This document shows positions 9,401 to 20,310 of a stretch of DNA of 64,000 nucleotides, one piece after another. Each line of letters begins with the position of its first letter. Position 1 is the stretch's first letter. A program made the position numbers and the translations under genes. The notes under the pieces were generated by a model that was given only the letters and a program-made list of their open reading frames with translations, was not told the origin of the DNA and did not search any database. Origin of the DNA: Bacteroidota bacterium (GTDB lineage Bacteria > Bacteroidota > Bacteroidia > Chitinophagales > Chitinophagaceae); contig SYIK01000001.1 in assembly GCA_005798905.1 (NCBI GenBank), forward strand, positions 62,001 through 126,000, in the 5' to 3' direction.

Positions 9401-10864
9401 TCATTTTTCTAAAATTTCAAACATTTCTTTCACAACTTCCTTGTCGTCAAAATGAATTCTCACGCCATTTATTTCTTGATACTTTTCATGCCCTTTTCCT
9501 GCTATAAGTATCATGTCTCCTACTGATGTCAAACTAATCGCTGTTTTTATTGCTTCTTTTCTATCGACAATTGAAATAAATTTTTTCTTTGCAGTTCCCA
9601 TAATTCCCGCTTCCATTTCTTTAATAATTATTGCAGCATCTTCAGTTCTTGGATTATCACTTGTTAAAATCACTTTATCACTTTTCGAACAAGCTATTTC
9701 TGCCATCAACGGACGTTTGCTTTTATCACGATCGCCGCCACAACCAACAACAGTCAACACATTTTCATTGCTTTGTTTTAATTTATTAATTGTTACTAAC
9801 ACATTCAACAATGCATCGGGAGTATGTGCATAATCGACAATTGCAATTATTTTATCTTTTGGAGAAATTAAATATTCAAACCTTCCTTCGGCGCCGGTCA
9901 ACATGCTCAAACAGCGAAGCACTTCATTTTTTTCTTCGCCCAAACAAATTGCAGTTGCATATACAGCCAACAGATTATATCCATTGAATTCTCCTATCAT
10001 TCTAAAATGCACTTCTTGATCGTTCACCAACATTTGTAAACCTGCTCGACTATTTTCTAAAATTTTTCCTTTAAAATTTGCGGTTGATTTTAAACTATAA
10101 AGATATTTTTTAGCCAATGTGTTTTGAAGCAAAACTGCACCGCGCTTATCGTCTGCATTGCTTATTGCAAAAGCGTTTGACGATAACGAATCAAAAAACA
10201 TTTTTTTCACTCGGATATATTCTTCAAATGTTTTGTGATAATCTAAATGGTCGTGCGAAATATTGCTGAACACGGCTCCGGAAAATTTCAACCCCGAACT
10301 CCGATGCTGATGAATGGCATGCGAACTATTTTCCATAAACACATGCGTACAATTTTCTTGTACCATTTGTTGTAACAAATTATTCAAGCTAATTACATCA
10401 GGCGTTGTTTGTGTTGCAAGCAAACTTTGTTCTCCAATTCTGTTTTCCACAGTGCTTATCAATCCACATTTATAACCCAATGAAGTAAAAAGTTTGTACA
10501 ACAATGTGGCGATTGTCGTTTTTCCATTCGTTCCGGTAACTCCAATTAATTTAATTTTTTCGGATGGTTTTTGAAAAAAATTATGTGCAATAGTTGCAGC
10601 AGCCACAGCACTATTTTCTACTTGCACAAAAACAACTTCATTCGGTTTTACTTGTGGAATTACTTCGCAAACAATAATACTTGCTCCCGACTGTATTGCT
10701 TTTTCTATAAACAAATGTCCGTCAACAGCCACTCCTCGAACTGCAACAAATAAGCTGTTTGCAATTATTTTTCGCGAATCAATTTGTACAGAACTAACAA
10801 GTAGAGTTGATTCTCCCACTTGCATTTTTACTGAAACATTATTTAATAATCCCTTCAACAACAT
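9401..10864 (-). CDS. murE: UDP-N-acetylmuramoyl-tripeptide synthetase MurE (meso-DAP type)
   Basis: Cytoplasmic ligase adding the third stem-peptide residue. It has 487 residues. The P-loop GVTGTNGKTT is at about 108-117 and SHDHLDYH lies mid-protein. The substrate-selecting motif DNPRTED begins at about residue 403; DNPR is the established signature for meso-diaminopimelate rather than lysine, so this organism should have DAP-type peptidoglycan, agreeing with lysA at the right edge. It is 22 bp downstream of ftsI and 27 bp upstream of mraY. Confidence 0.96.
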   Translation of the reverse strand: MLLKGLLNNVSVKMQVGESTLLVSSVQIDSRKIIANSLFVAVRGVAVDGHLFIEKAIQSGASIIVCEVIPQVKPNEVVFVQVENSAVAAATIAHNFFQKPSEKIKLIGVTGTNGKTTIATLLYKLFTSLGYKCGLISTVENRIGEQSLLATQTTPDVISLNNLLQQMVQENCTHVFMENSSHAIHQHRSSGLKFSGAVFSNISHDHLDYHKTFEEYIRVKKMFFDSLSSNAFAISNADDKRGAVLLQNTLAKKYLYSLKSTANFKGKILENSRAGLQMLVNDQEVHFRMIGEFNGYNLLAVYATAICLGEEKNEVLRCLSMLTGAEGRFEYLISPKDKIIAIVDYAHTPDALLNVLVTINKLKQSNENVLTVVGCGGDRDKSKRPLMAEIACSKSDKVILTSDNPRTEDAAIIIKEMEAGIMGTAKKKFISIVDRKEAIKTAISLTSVGDMILIAGKGHEKYQEINGVRIHFDDKEVVKEMFEILEK

Positions 10865-10886
10865 CTGCTTGTTAATTTTTGTTAAT

Positions 10887-13019
10887 TCATCCTAAAACCA
10901 AATACACGACTGAACCTTTCGAAAAATTATTTCCTGCTGCAATGGATTGTTCAACCACTTTTCCAACTCCATTGCTTTTAACTTTTAATCCTAAATTTTC
11001 TAATAAGAATAATGCATCCTTTAATCCCAGTCCTTTTAGATTGGGCATATAAGTTGCGGCCATTATTTTATTTTTTATTACTGGATTGTAATTAGCGGGA
11101 AAAACATTACACCATTTCATTTGCATTGAAGAATCGACAAATGACATTTGCAGTGTATTAAATACATTTTTGATTTCTGAAGTATAGCCAGCATAATAAT
11201 ATTTCGAACTATCTTTTTTAAAATTCACAATATTTATTTTCTTTTTATCTACATAAGTTGCGTACAACTTTGTAGCAATTTCTTTAAATACTGGCGCTGC
11301 TAATTGTCCGCCATAATGCAGTGCTGCATGGGGTTTACTACGAATTACAACTATACAACTAAACTGCGGATCATTGGCTGGAAAATATCCTACAAACGAA
11401 GCGAGATATACGCCATCTTCGTATTTTACTTTCCCATCAGCTACATGCGCAGTACCTGTTTTACCAGCAACAGCAAATGGCATATCCTTAAACACATACT
11501 TTCCGGTTCCTTCAGTTGCTACCGCTTCCATACTTTCTTTTGCATATTTTATTGTAGAAGCTGAACCAATATTTTCCACCAATGTTGTAGGATTGAATTC
11601 TTTTTGTACAATTCCTTCTCTTTCAATTTTGTTTACCAAATAAGGTTTCATCATCTTTCCATTATTGGCAATTGCATTATAAAGTGAAAGTGTTTGCAAC
11701 GGACTTACTTGAATAGCATAACCAAAACTTACCGTTATCATATTCATAATTCCACCTCTGTTTTTTTCAAACGGTGCAAGTTGTGGTTTGGCAACATCTG
11801 AAAGATCAATTGGTGATTTTACATCCAAATAATATTGATGTAAATACGATTTAAACTTTTCTGGATTTGCGCCAAAATTTTTGTAGGCCAATTTACTCAT
11901 CCCAACATTTGAACTATGTGCGAAACATTCCTTTAATGATAAAATTGGTTTTGGTGAACGTTCTGCATCATTTACAATTCGTGGACCAACAGTCATTTTT
12001 CCTGCAGTTCCCACATCAACCATTTCATTTATTGAAGATTTATTTTCTTCCAAAACTGCCAACAGTGTTGCTAATTTTATTGTTGAACCCGGTTCAGAAA
12101 CTTGCAAAGCATAATTATTATCTTCCCAATAAGTTCCATCAGTTTGTCTTCCGAGATTTGCAATTGCTTTAATTTTTCCCGTCTTTGTTTCCATTACAAT
12201 TGCAGTGCCGTATTGCGATTCGCTTTCCAGCATCATTCGCATCAAAGCTGTACTTGCGAGGTCCTGCATATTTACATCTAATGTGGTAATTACATCTTTT
12301 CCATTTTCTGGTTCTATTTGATAACCATCAATAGGAACAGCAACTCCGCCTGCAATAAATCGAACTAAACGCTGACCTTTTTGTCCGGTAAGTAAACTGT
12401 CATAACTTTTTTCAAGTCCAACATTTTGTTTTTTTATTTTTCTCTTGTTGATAAGATATTCGCGAGACAATCCAATGGTGCGATTGGCCAACAATCCAAA
12501 TGGCATTAAGCGTTTGCTGTTCTCTTCCACAATCATTCCACTTTTATTTCTTCCCAATTTTGCAAGTGGAAACTCGCGCAATATTTTAAAATCTTGAAAC
12601 TCCAATTTTCGTTTCAATAAATAATAACGATCCCCATTTTTATAAGCTTGTTGTAATTCTTTTTTATAAGTTATTACGTCTTTATCTTTAAAATGATTGG
12701 CAAGAGAAATTGAAAAAGAATCAATGTTTTCTTTAAAACGCTTTCCGTTTTTCTCACGTAATCCATCGGCCATAAAATCAAAATAAATAGCGAATGTTGG
12801 AAGTGAAGTGCTAAGCATTTGTTTGTCTTCGCTATAAATTGTTCCGCGTCTTGCATCAATTTCTTCAATGCGCTGATGCAAGCTATCACTCATGCTTTTC
12901 CAATAATTCCCTTGAAAATTTTGAATGTAAACTACCCTGCCCAATACAAAGAAGCTGATTACAACAATGCCGATAAAACTCAGATACACTCTCCACAATA
13001 TGTCGCGTTTTACTTCCAC
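10887..13019 (-). CDS. ftsI: Division-specific penicillin-binding protein 2/3 (FtsI) with PASTA domain
   Basis: Septal class B transpeptidase that cross-links peptidoglycan, partner of FtsW. It has 710 residues: a short cytoplasmic N-terminus, a membrane anchor (about 11-30), a pedestal/dimerisation domain, then the transpeptidase domain with SxxK (STIK, 312-315), SSN (369-371) and KTGT (520-523). A C-terminal PASTA-like repeat covers about 650-710. The start is GTG at 13019; no nearby in-frame ATG gives the membrane anchor. It follows ftsL by 16 bp. The PASTA domain distinguishes it from the enterobacterial protein. Confidence 0.95.
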   Translation of the reverse strand: MEVKRDILWRVYLSFIGIVVISFFVLGRVVYIQNFQGNYWKSMSDSLHQRIEEIDARRGTIYSEDKQMLSTSLPTFAIYFDFMADGLREKNGKRFKENIDSFSISLANHFKDKDVITYKKELQQAYKNGDRYYLLKRKLEFQDFKILREFPLAKLGRNKSGMIVEENSKRLMPFGLLANRTIGLSREYLINKRKIKKQNVGLEKSYDSLLTGQKGQRLVRFIAGGVAVPIDGYQIEPENGKDVITTLDVNMQDLASTALMRMMLESESQYGTAIVMETKTGKIKAIANLGRQTDGTYWEDNNYALQVSEPGSTIKLATLLAVLEENKSSINEMVDVGTAGKMTVGPRIVNDAERSPKPILSLKECFAHSSNVGMSKLAYKNFGANPEKFKSYLHQYYLDVKSPIDLSDVAKPQLAPFEKNRGGIMNMITVSFGYAIQVSPLQTLSLYNAIANNGKMMKPYLVNKIEREGIVQKEFNPTTLVENIGSASTIKYAKESMEAVATEGTGKYVFKDMPFAVAGKTGTAHVADGKVKYEDGVYLASFVGYFPANDPQFSCIVVIRSKPHAALHYGGQLAAPVFKEIATKLYATYVDKKKINIVNFKKDSSKYYYAGYTSEIKNVFNTLQMSFVDSSMQMKWCNVFPANYNPVIKNKIMAATYMPNLKGLGLKDALFLLENLGLKVKSNGVGKVVEQSIAAGNNFSKGSVVYLVLG

Positions 13020-13035
13020 TTTTTCTTATTTCATT

Positions 13036-13359
13036 TTATTTATCACTTAAAACAATTGGTGATTCTTTTAACTCTTTCAACCCTAATGGACCAACAGCTT
13101 TCATCAACTCACTTTGTTTACTTCGAAACATCATTTCACTTTTTACAATTTTATACTCATACTGCAACTCTTTAACTTCTTTAGCAGTTTTATTGATATT
13201 TCGAATTGTCTTATCAGCATAATGACCATTATAGATATACAAAACCGCCAACACAGTTAGAAATAAAAAAAATGGAAGTTGCCGAACCATTGTGTGATAA
13301 CTCAACCATTTTTTCCAATTTCCTTTTGAATCCTGTTCTTCTAAATTTTCTTTTGCCAT
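13036..13359 (-). CDS. ftsL: FtsL-like division protein
   Basis: Small bitopic protein of 107 residues from the ATG at 13359 (an earlier in-frame TTG at 13377 lies directly against rsmH and is less likely). One transmembrane segment (about residues 28-46, PFFLFLTVLAVLYIYNG) is followed by a heptad-rich helix. This is the topology of FtsL, which works with FtsQ and FtsB to activate FtsWI. Sequence identity in the family is too low to decide by eye; the position between rsmH and ftsI is the main support. Confidence 0.82.
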   Translation of the reverse strand: MAKENLEEQDSKGNWKKWLSYHTMVRQLPFFLFLTVLAVLYIYNGHYADKTIRNINKTAKEVKELQYEYKIVKSEMMFRSKQSELMKAVGPLGLKELKESPIVLSDK

Positions 13360-13377
13360 TTCTATTATCTTAATCAA

Positions 13378-14286
13378 TCAAATTTTTTCTGCAATGCGCA
13401 GCTTCGCACTTCGTGATCTTGAATTTTCCATCTTTTCTTTTTCAGTAGCTTCAATTGGTTTTTTTGTAATCGCTTTTAAAACATTCATTTTTTTTGTCAT
13501 CACAAAAGGATTGTCTTCAATTTCTTCAAATGTTCCGCGACGAAAAAAATTTTTCACCAACCGATCTTCCAAAGAATGAAATGTTATAAAAGCAACTCTG
13601 CCATTTGATTTTAGCAAATCCGGAATTTGTTGTAGCAGTTCTTTCAAGGCACCCATTTCATCATTTACTTCTATTCGCAATGCCTGAAAAACTTGCGCGA
13701 AATATTTTTTAGGATTTCCTTTTACAACTCCTCGCAGTGCGTTTTTAAAAGCTTCAGTTGTTTTCATTGAACTGGTTTCTCTAACTTCAACAATTGTTTT
13801 AGCTAATGTTTTTGCATTGGTTACTTCACCGAACTGTTCAAAAATTTTGTGTAGTTGTAATTCAGAATAAGTAGCAACTACATCAAAAGCTGTGAGCGTT
13901 TGCCGCTGATCCATACGCATATCCAAATCGGCTTCAAAGCGAGTAGAGAAGCCTCTTTCAGCTTTATCGAATTGATGGCTACTTACACCCAAATCTGCTA
14001 AAACACCGTCCACTTCGCTTATGTTATGAAGTTTTAAAAAGCGTTGGAGGTAACGGAAATTTTGAGGGATGAAAATTATTCTTGAATCGGTTGGTAAATT
14101 TTTAATTGCATCTTCATCTTGATCAAATGCAATTAATCTTCCATTCTCATCTAATTTTTCTAAAATAGATCTTGCATGGCCTCCGCCTCCAAAAGTACAA
14201 TCAACATAAATCCCATTTGCTCGAATACCAAGACCAGTTATCACTTCGCGATGCAAAACCGGTATGTGATAATTTTGGTCTTTCAT
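13378..14286 (-). CDS. rsmH: 16S rRNA (cytosine(1402)-N(4))-methyltransferase RsmH
   Basis: SAM-dependent methyltransferase of 16S rRNA C1402 (MraW). It has 302 residues. The SAM-binding motif VDCTFGGGGHA is at about 28-38, GVLADLGVSSHQFD at about 95, RLVKNFFR near 230, and the basic C-terminus NSRSRSAKLRIAEK is a family hallmark. It is the second gene of the dcw cluster, 18 bp downstream of mraZ. Confidence 0.97.
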   Translation of the reverse strand: MKDQNYHIPVLHREVITGLGIRANGIYVDCTFGGGGHARSILEKLDENGRLIAFDQDEDAIKNLPTDSRIIFIPQNFRYLQRFLKLHNISEVDGVLADLGVSSHQFDKAERGFSTRFEADLDMRMDQRQTLTAFDVVATYSELQLHKIFEQFGEVTNAKTLAKTIVEVRETSSMKTTEAFKNALRGVVKGNPKKYFAQVFQALRIEVNDEMGALKELLQQIPDLLKSNGRVAFITFHSLEDRLVKNFFRRGTFEEIEDNPFVMTKKMNVLKAITKKPIEATEKEKMENSRSRSAKLRIAEKI

Positions 14287-14304
14287 GATTGATTTAAAAA
14301 ATGA

Positions 14305-14766
14305 TCAATCTTTTTTGTTTACATGTCCCATCACATCATTTGCCAAATTGCTGAAATCTTCTGCTGATAATGAGTCAAAGAGCTGATGGTACTTACTACT
14401 ATCCCATATTTCAATTTTATTTACTGCAGCCACCAATACAATATCTTTTTTCAAACCCGCATGTTCTTTCAAATTCGGTGGTACCAAAATCCGCGCAGCA
14501 ACGTCGGGCTCAACTATTGTAGCCCCATTTAAAAAATATCTTCTAAACTCTCTTACTTTTGGATCAAAATCATTCAACTTGTTTATATCGTCAAAAAGTG
14601 GTTCCCAAGTTTTAAGTGGATATAATGTCAAACATTTTTCAAAACCTCGATTTATCACAAAACGAACTTCAGTCCCTTCTGGCAATTGCTTCTTTATTCC
14701 AGCTGGTAACAGAAAGCGACCTTTCGCATCCATTGTAGCTTCATATTCCCCTAAGAATCCTATCAT
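14305..14766 (-). CDS. mraZ: Transcriptional regulator MraZ
   Basis: DNA-binding protein made of two SpoVT/AbrB-like half-domains, 153 residues; a known repressor of the dcw operon in other bacteria. The first half carries EATMDAKGRFLLPAG (about 8-22) and the second AARILVPPNLKEHA (about 90-103). It is the first gene of the cluster, with a candidate promoter 37 bp upstream, so autoregulation of the whole operon is the likely arrangement. No clear tandem MraZ repeats were recognised upstream. Confidence 0.95.
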   Translation of the reverse strand: MIGFLGEYEATMDAKGRFLLPAGIKKQLPEGTEVRFVINRGFEKCLTLYPLKTWEPLFDDINKLNDFDPKVREFRRYFLNGATIVEPDVAARILVPPNLKEHAGLKKDIVLVAAVNKIEIWDSSKYHQLFDSLSAEDFSNLANDVMGHVNKKD

Positions 14767-14802
14767 TTTCAGCTATTTGGCTTTGTTTAAAAAATATTAA
14801 CA

Positions 14803-14835
14803 CAAAATAACACTTTTTCCCACTTTATAACCAAA
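14803..14835 (-). promoter_or_regulatory. Candidate promoter of the dcw cluster
   Basis: On the minus strand, TTTG (14835-14832), a 21-bp spacer, then TTATTTTG (14810-14803) resembles the Bacteroidota TTTG / TAnnTTTG promoter with one mismatch in the -7 element. It lies 37 bp before the mraZ start. No intervening gene competes for it. Confidence 0.4.
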
Positions 14836-14970
14836 TTTTGACTCTTTTAATTTTTCCACAAAATAAAAGCCATTGAAAAGCTTACCAATAAAGGAATACA
14901 GCTAAAAAAGCCACCAAGTTTTAAAATATTTGTGGATTACTTTGAATTTTTGTTAATAACCACACTTGAT

Positions 14971-15003
14971 TTTGCATTTTTGTGCAGCCGATTGATACTT
15001 TTA
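14971..15003 (+). promoter_or_regulatory. Candidate promoter of queA
   Basis: TTTG (14971-14974), 21 bp, then TACTTTTA (14996-15003), one mismatch from TAnnTTTG, ending 34 bp before the queA ATG. The 271-bp divergent mraZ/queA interval (14767-15037) otherwise holds no gene. Confidence 0.33.
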
Positions 15004-15037
15004 CAACTTATCAAAATGTGACTTTTGGTCTCAAAAA

Positions 15038-16270
15038 ATGAATCCAAAAAATCTTTCCATTAACGATTTCAATTACGAACTTCCCAATAACAGAATTGCA
15101 AAATATCCATTGGAAAATCGCGATTCTTCCAAATTATTAGTTTATGAATCTGGAAACATTACAGAAGATATTTATCAAAACATTGTAAATCATATCCCCA
15201 ATAATTCGCTTTTAATTTTTAACGATACCAAAGTAATTGAGGCAAGACTTTTATTTCAAAAATCAACAGGTGGAATTATTGAAATTTTTTGTTTGCAACC
15301 ACATCAGCAAGAGTTAGAAATTATTAATGCACTTCAACAACGACAGAAAGTAAAATGGGAATGTATTATTGGTGGAATTTCAAAATGGAAGCAAGATCAA
15401 ATTCTACAAAAATCAATATTCATTAATGAAAAGGAAATCATTCTTTCAGCAACTTTTATTAAAAAAATAAATGAAAATTTTATTATTGAATTGGCTTGGA
15501 ATGATTACCAGTTCTGCTTTGCAGAAATTCTTCATTTTTTTGGAGCCATTCCATTACCGCCCTATTTAAAAAGAAAATCAGAAAAAATTGACAGCGAAAC
15601 CTATCAAACTGTTTATGCAAAAAACGATGGATCTGTTGCTTCGCCAACTGCAGGGTTACATTTTACTTCGGCAATTTTTAGTTCGTTGAGTAATAAAAAC
15701 ATCAATAAAGATTTTGTAACACTTCATGTTGGTGCCGGAACTTTCAAACCTGTGAAATGCGATAAAATGGAAGATCATGAAATGCATGCTGAGTTATTCA
15801 TTGTTTCCATTGCTACTATTGAAAATATTTTAAACAATTTAGAAAATAATATTGTTGCTGTTGGTACAACTTCTTTGAGAACGATTGAAAGTATTTATTG
15901 GATTGGTTTAAAAATATTTTTAAACCAACCACCTTTTAATTTACTTACGCAATGGGAAATATATGAATTGGAAGAAAAAAAACTACCAATGCAATTCGTT
16001 TTAAAATCGTTAATTGATTGGATGAAAGTAAATAATCTTTCGAAACTTGTAGCTCAAACGCAAATTATTATTGCTCCAGGGTATCATCCAAAAATTGTTC
16101 GCGGGTTGATTACAAATTTTCATCAACCAAAATCTACGCTACTATTACTTATTGCTGCATTAATTGGAAAAAATTGGAAAAAAAATTACGAATATGCCTT
16201 GCAAAACGATTTTCGTTTTCTAAGTTATGGCGATGGAAATCTTTTATGGTTCAACAAGTATAAATCCTAA
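15038..16270 (+). CDS. queA: tRNA preQ1(34) S-adenosylmethionine ribosyltransferase-isomerase QueA
   Basis: Converts preQ1 at the wobble position of GUN-anticodon tRNAs to epoxyqueuosine, using SAM as ribosyl donor. It has 410 residues, longer than the approximately 350 of E. coli. Family signatures are present: LLIFNDTKVIEARL near residue 57, SPTAGLHFT near 205, LHVGAGTFKPV near 230, and the C-terminal GLITNFHQPKSTLLLL. The next enzyme, QueG, is encoded at 44763-45686. It is divergent from mraZ and convergent with the histidine kinase, 4 bp apart. Confidence 0.96.
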   Translation: MNPKNLSINDFNYELPNNRIAKYPLENRDSSKLLVYESGNITEDIYQNIVNHIPNNSLLIFNDTKVIEARLLFQKSTGGIIEIFCLQPHQQELEIINALQQRQKVKWECIIGGISKWKQDQILQKSIFINEKEIILSATFIKKINENFIIELAWNDYQFCFAEILHFFGAIPLPPYLKRKSEKIDSETYQTVYAKNDGSVASPTAGLHFTSAIFSSLSNKNINKDFVTLHVGAGTFKPVKCDKMEDHEMHAELFIVSIATIENILNNLENNIVAVGTTSLRTIESIYWIGLKIFLNQPPFNLLTQWEIYELEEKKLPMQFVLKSLIDWMKVNNLSKLVAQTQIIIAPGYHPKIVRGLITNFHQPKSTLLLLIAALIGKNWKKNYEYALQNDFRFLSYGDGNLLWFNKYKS

Positions 16271-16274
16271 AATT

Positions 16275-17639
16275 TTATTCAACCCGCATCAAATTATTCT
16301 TTACTTTTTTATTTGGAATTTCTAAAGTAAAAACACTTCCTTTTCCAAGTATGCTATCTACTTTTATATATCCACCGTGCGCAAGTATGATTGTTTTTAC
16401 ATAACTCAACCCCAACCCAAACCCTTTTACATTGTGAATGTTACCAGTGTGTGCACGATAAAATTTTTCGAAAACTTTTTTTACGTTTTCTCGATTCATT
16501 CCAATGCCATTGTCTTCAATTCTAATTACTAAATTATTTACTTTGTTTGAAGTAGTAATTTTTATTAATGGAGGTAAATTTTCTTTTGAATACTTAATGG
16601 CATTATCTAATAAATTGCTTAGCACTCCTTGAAAATGTATATCGTCTGCTTCTATTAAATCATTGGAGGCATTGAAATACAACTCTATTTTTCCTTTTTT
16701 ATGACTTAGTTGTAACGAAAATTTATCAGCTATTGACATTATTACCTGATGCCCTTGAATTGATCGAAGAGTTAACTCTACTTTTTTCTTTTCTAATAAT
16801 GCTGCTTTCAAAATAACTTCAACTTGACGATTCATTCGTTGGTTTTCTTCCCTAATTATTTCGCTGAAATATTTCATTTTTTCTTTATCGCCTAATACTT
16901 TTTCATTTTTTATTGAATCAACTGCTAATGAAATTGTTGCCAACGGTGTTTTAAATTCATGCGTCATATTATTAATAAAGTCATTCTTTATTTCACTCAG
17001 TTTTTTCTGACGTAACATAGTCATCACGGTAAGAAAAAATGCTGCAAAAATGATTGTTGTAAAAATGATTGCGGTAATAATTTGCCAAAAAAGTGATTTT
17101 AAAGTAACCGATTTAGTGTCTGCAACAACAATGATTAGCATTTCATTTGGAGCAAGACTTTCTGCCAAACTTCCTGCAGGTGAAACAATAGGATATTGAC
17201 TGTAAAAACTATTGAGCGTATCATTAAACAATCGTGCAAAATTTGGCGATTGTCGCTCCCAATATCCTATCATATCCCAAGACGTAGTTGATGCTAATGC
17301 AAATTCAAAGTGAGTATTGAGCAATCCATTAGAGATAAATGCTTTTTTTATTTTTTCGTACAATTGAGCAGAAGTAAGTCGACTGGCAACAGTTGTTGGT
17401 CGCAGCATTTCTAATGAAAAATCATTTTGTTTTAAAAAAGGACCTTTCCCCAAATGAACAATACTCCCTTTTATATCGTTCAATTCTTCGCCAACAACAT
17501 TTGTGGCATCAGTAACTTGGTGGCGCAGTTGTTCCTTTTTTACCAATGCCATGCTATTAATCCACGAAAACTGAATGAATATAATACCCAATAAAGACAA
17601 GGCAATTAAAATAATAATTATAGGAAAATTTTTGTTCAA
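16275..17639 (-). CDS. Sensor histidine kinase (orphan)
   Basis: Membrane histidine kinase of 454 residues. TM1 is about 5-27, a periplasmic sensor region without recognised domain follows, and TM2 is about 185-208. The HisKA H-box is FINNMTHEFKTPLATI (His near 232), then the N-box DNAIKYSKEN, G1 IEDNGIGM, and G2 KGFGLGLSYVK. No HAMP domain is obvious between TM2 and the H-box. No response regulator lies next to it, since both neighbours are on the other strand, so the partner must be elsewhere. A good TAnnTTTG element precedes it. Confidence 0.92.
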   Translation of the reverse strand: MNKNFPIIIILIALSLLGIIFIQFSWINSMALVKKEQLRHQVTDATNVVGEELNDIKGSIVHLGKGPFLKQNDFSLEMLRPTTVASRLTSAQLYEKIKKAFISNGLLNTHFEFALASTTSWDMIGYWERQSPNFARLFNDTLNSFYSQYPIVSPAGSLAESLAPNEMLIIVVADTKSVTLKSLFWQIITAIIFTTIIFAAFFLTVMTMLRQKKLSEIKNDFINNMTHEFKTPLATISLAVDSIKNEKVLGDKEKMKYFSEIIREENQRMNRQVEVILKAALLEKKKVELTLRSIQGHQVIMSIADKFSLQLSHKKGKIELYFNASNDLIEADDIHFQGVLSNLLDNAIKYSKENLPPLIKITTSNKVNNLVIRIEDNGIGMNRENVKKVFEKFYRAHTGNIHNVKGFGLGLSYVKTIILAHGGYIKVDSILGKGSVFTLEIPNKKVKNNLMRVE

Positions 17640-17668
17640 AATCTTATTTTTAAAACTTTCTAACTAAA

Positions 17669-17676
17669 CAAAGATA
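17669..17676 (-). promoter_or_regulatory. -7 promoter element of the histidine kinase gene
   Basis: TATCTTTG on the minus strand matches the Bacteroidota -7 consensus TAnnTTTG exactly, 29 bp before the start codon. No convincing -33 TTG was found at the expected distance. Confidence 0.5.
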
Positions 17677-17763
17677 ATGTCTGGTAGCTTTTTTAACGAT
17701 GAACTATTTTTTGCAAAATTTATTTTAACAGTTGTTTAAGTGTGCAAAAATGTATTCTCTTTT

Positions 17764-17794
17764 TTTGAAATTATAATTTTAAATCTTAGATTAG
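17764..17794 (+). promoter_or_regulatory. Candidate promoter of the YqgE gene
   Basis: TTTG (17764-17767), 19 bp, TAGATTAG (17787-17794; one mismatch from TAnnTTTG). It ends only 4 bp before the ATG at 17799, so a transcript from it would be nearly leaderless. Confidence 0.3.
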
Positions 17795-17798
17795 TTTT

Positions 17799-18350
17799 AT
17801 GATTGAACCCCAACAAGGTGTTTTATTAATTTCTGATCCTTTTCTGCTAGATTTAAATTTTAGCAGAACGGTTATTCTAATTTGCGAACATAACGAAGAA
17901 GGCACTATTGGTTTTGTGATAAATAGAAAATATGAAATTCCTATTTCACAGTTAATTCCAGAATTGAAAAATATATCAATCCCTTTATTTTATGGAGGAC
18001 CAGTTCAAATGGACGTGTTGCATTTTTTACACCAACATCCCGATAAAATACCTGGTGGAATAGAAATTGCAAATGGAATTTATTGGGGAGGTGATTTTGA
18101 AATACTTGTCAACTTAATTATAAAACAATTAATAGATACAAATTCAATTCGGCTTTTTATAGGATATAGCGGATGGAGTTCTGGACAATTGAATGAAGAA
18201 ATAAATGAAAAATCTTGGCTATGCTTAGAAAGTTCACAAGCATTAATTTTTCAAAAAAAACAAGATGACATTTGGAAAGAAGCACTAAAACAAATGGGGA
18301 AAAAATATGAATATTTGATAAATTCTCCGCTCGACCCGCAACTCAACTGA
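17799..18350 (+). CDS. YqgE/AlgH family protein (UPF0301)
   Basis: Cytoplasmic protein of 183 residues with no established biochemical activity. Family features are visible: the N-terminal QGVLLISDPFLLD with Arg-Thr-Val-Ile following, GTIGFVINRKYE near 36-47, FYGGPVQMD near 69, and the C-terminal GYSGWSSGQLNEE near 131. It stands alone between the divergent histidine kinase and the convergent atpDC operon. Confidence 0.92.
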   Translation: MIEPQQGVLLISDPFLLDLNFSRTVILICEHNEEGTIGFVINRKYEIPISQLIPELKNISIPLFYGGPVQMDVLHFLHQHPDKIPGGIEIANGIYWGGDFEILVNLIIKQLIDTNSIRLFIGYSGWSSGQLNEEINEKSWLCLESSQALIFQKKQDDIWKEALKQMGKKYEYLINSPLDPQLN

Positions 18351-18370
18351 TTTCAATTTTTAATAAATAA

Positions 18371-18628
18371 CTATTCTACTGCAACTGCGGCTTCAACCAA
18401 CACGATTACTTTATTATTTATCACTTCTACAAATCCACCTTGAATATCAAAACTTGCAATATGGTTTTGGGTATCTTTCAACACTTTCAATCGTCCTGCT
18501 TTTAAAGCTGCAACAATAGGGGCATGTTTTTCCAAAACTTCAAAACTTCCGCTAATGCCGGGCATTTGCACACCATACACATCGCCGCTGTAAAGTTTTT
18601 TTTCTGGAGTTAATATTTCTAAATTCAT
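18371..18628 (-). CDS. atpC: F1F0 ATP synthase epsilon subunit
   Basis: Central-stalk epsilon subunit, 85 residues. Only the N-terminal beta-sandwich is present (LEILTPEKKLYSG, then MPGISGSFEVLEKHAPIVAAL); the C-terminal helical hairpin of longer homologues is missing, as is common for short epsilon subunits. It is 26 bp downstream of atpD. The rest of the ATP synthase operon is not in the window; a detached atpD-atpC pair is known in Bacteroidota. Confidence 0.95.
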   Translation of the reverse strand: MNLEILTPEKKLYSGDVYGVQMPGISGSFEVLEKHAPIVAALKAGRLKVLKDTQNHIASFDIQGGFVEVINNKVIVLVEAAVAVE

Positions 18629-18654
18629 AATTATTCAATTTCCGATTCGTACAA

Positions 18655-20163
<1,509 letters not shown>

Positions 20164-20188
20164 TTAAAAGAGGGTTTATTTCAGGGCG

Positions 20189-20219
20189 CAAAGGTAAGGG
20201 TGAAAAAAGGATTTTTCAA
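20189..20219 (-). promoter_or_regulatory. Promoter of atpDC
   Basis: TTG (20219-20217), a 20-bp spacer, and a perfect -7 element TACCTTTG (20196-20189) followed by CGCC, on the minus strand, 34 bp before the atpD ATG. This is one of the best matches to the Bacteroidota housekeeping promoter in the window. Confidence 0.7.
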
Positions 20220-20248
20220 TAGAAAAAATTAGAAAAAAAATTGATAAA

Positions 20249-20270
20249 AATCAACCGCTATTTCCCCTTT
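20249..20270. repeat. Left copy of a 22-bp imperfect direct repeat flanking the accessory island
   Basis: AATCAACCGCTATTTCCCCT plus two more bases matches 21856-21877 at 20 of 22 positions. The right copy covers the 3' end of the MORN-like gene. The two copies enclose the toxin-antitoxin pair and the DUF1566 gene. Confidence 0.5.
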
Positions 20271-20310
20271 GTGCTGCTCATCCGAATAACTGTCAAATAA
20301 AATTCATTCG

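Noticed and set aside
16248-16284. Hairpin GGTTCAA/TTCAACC across the queA and kinase gene ends
   Set aside because: Only 6 of 7 positions pair over a 23-nt loop, too weak to report as a feature.
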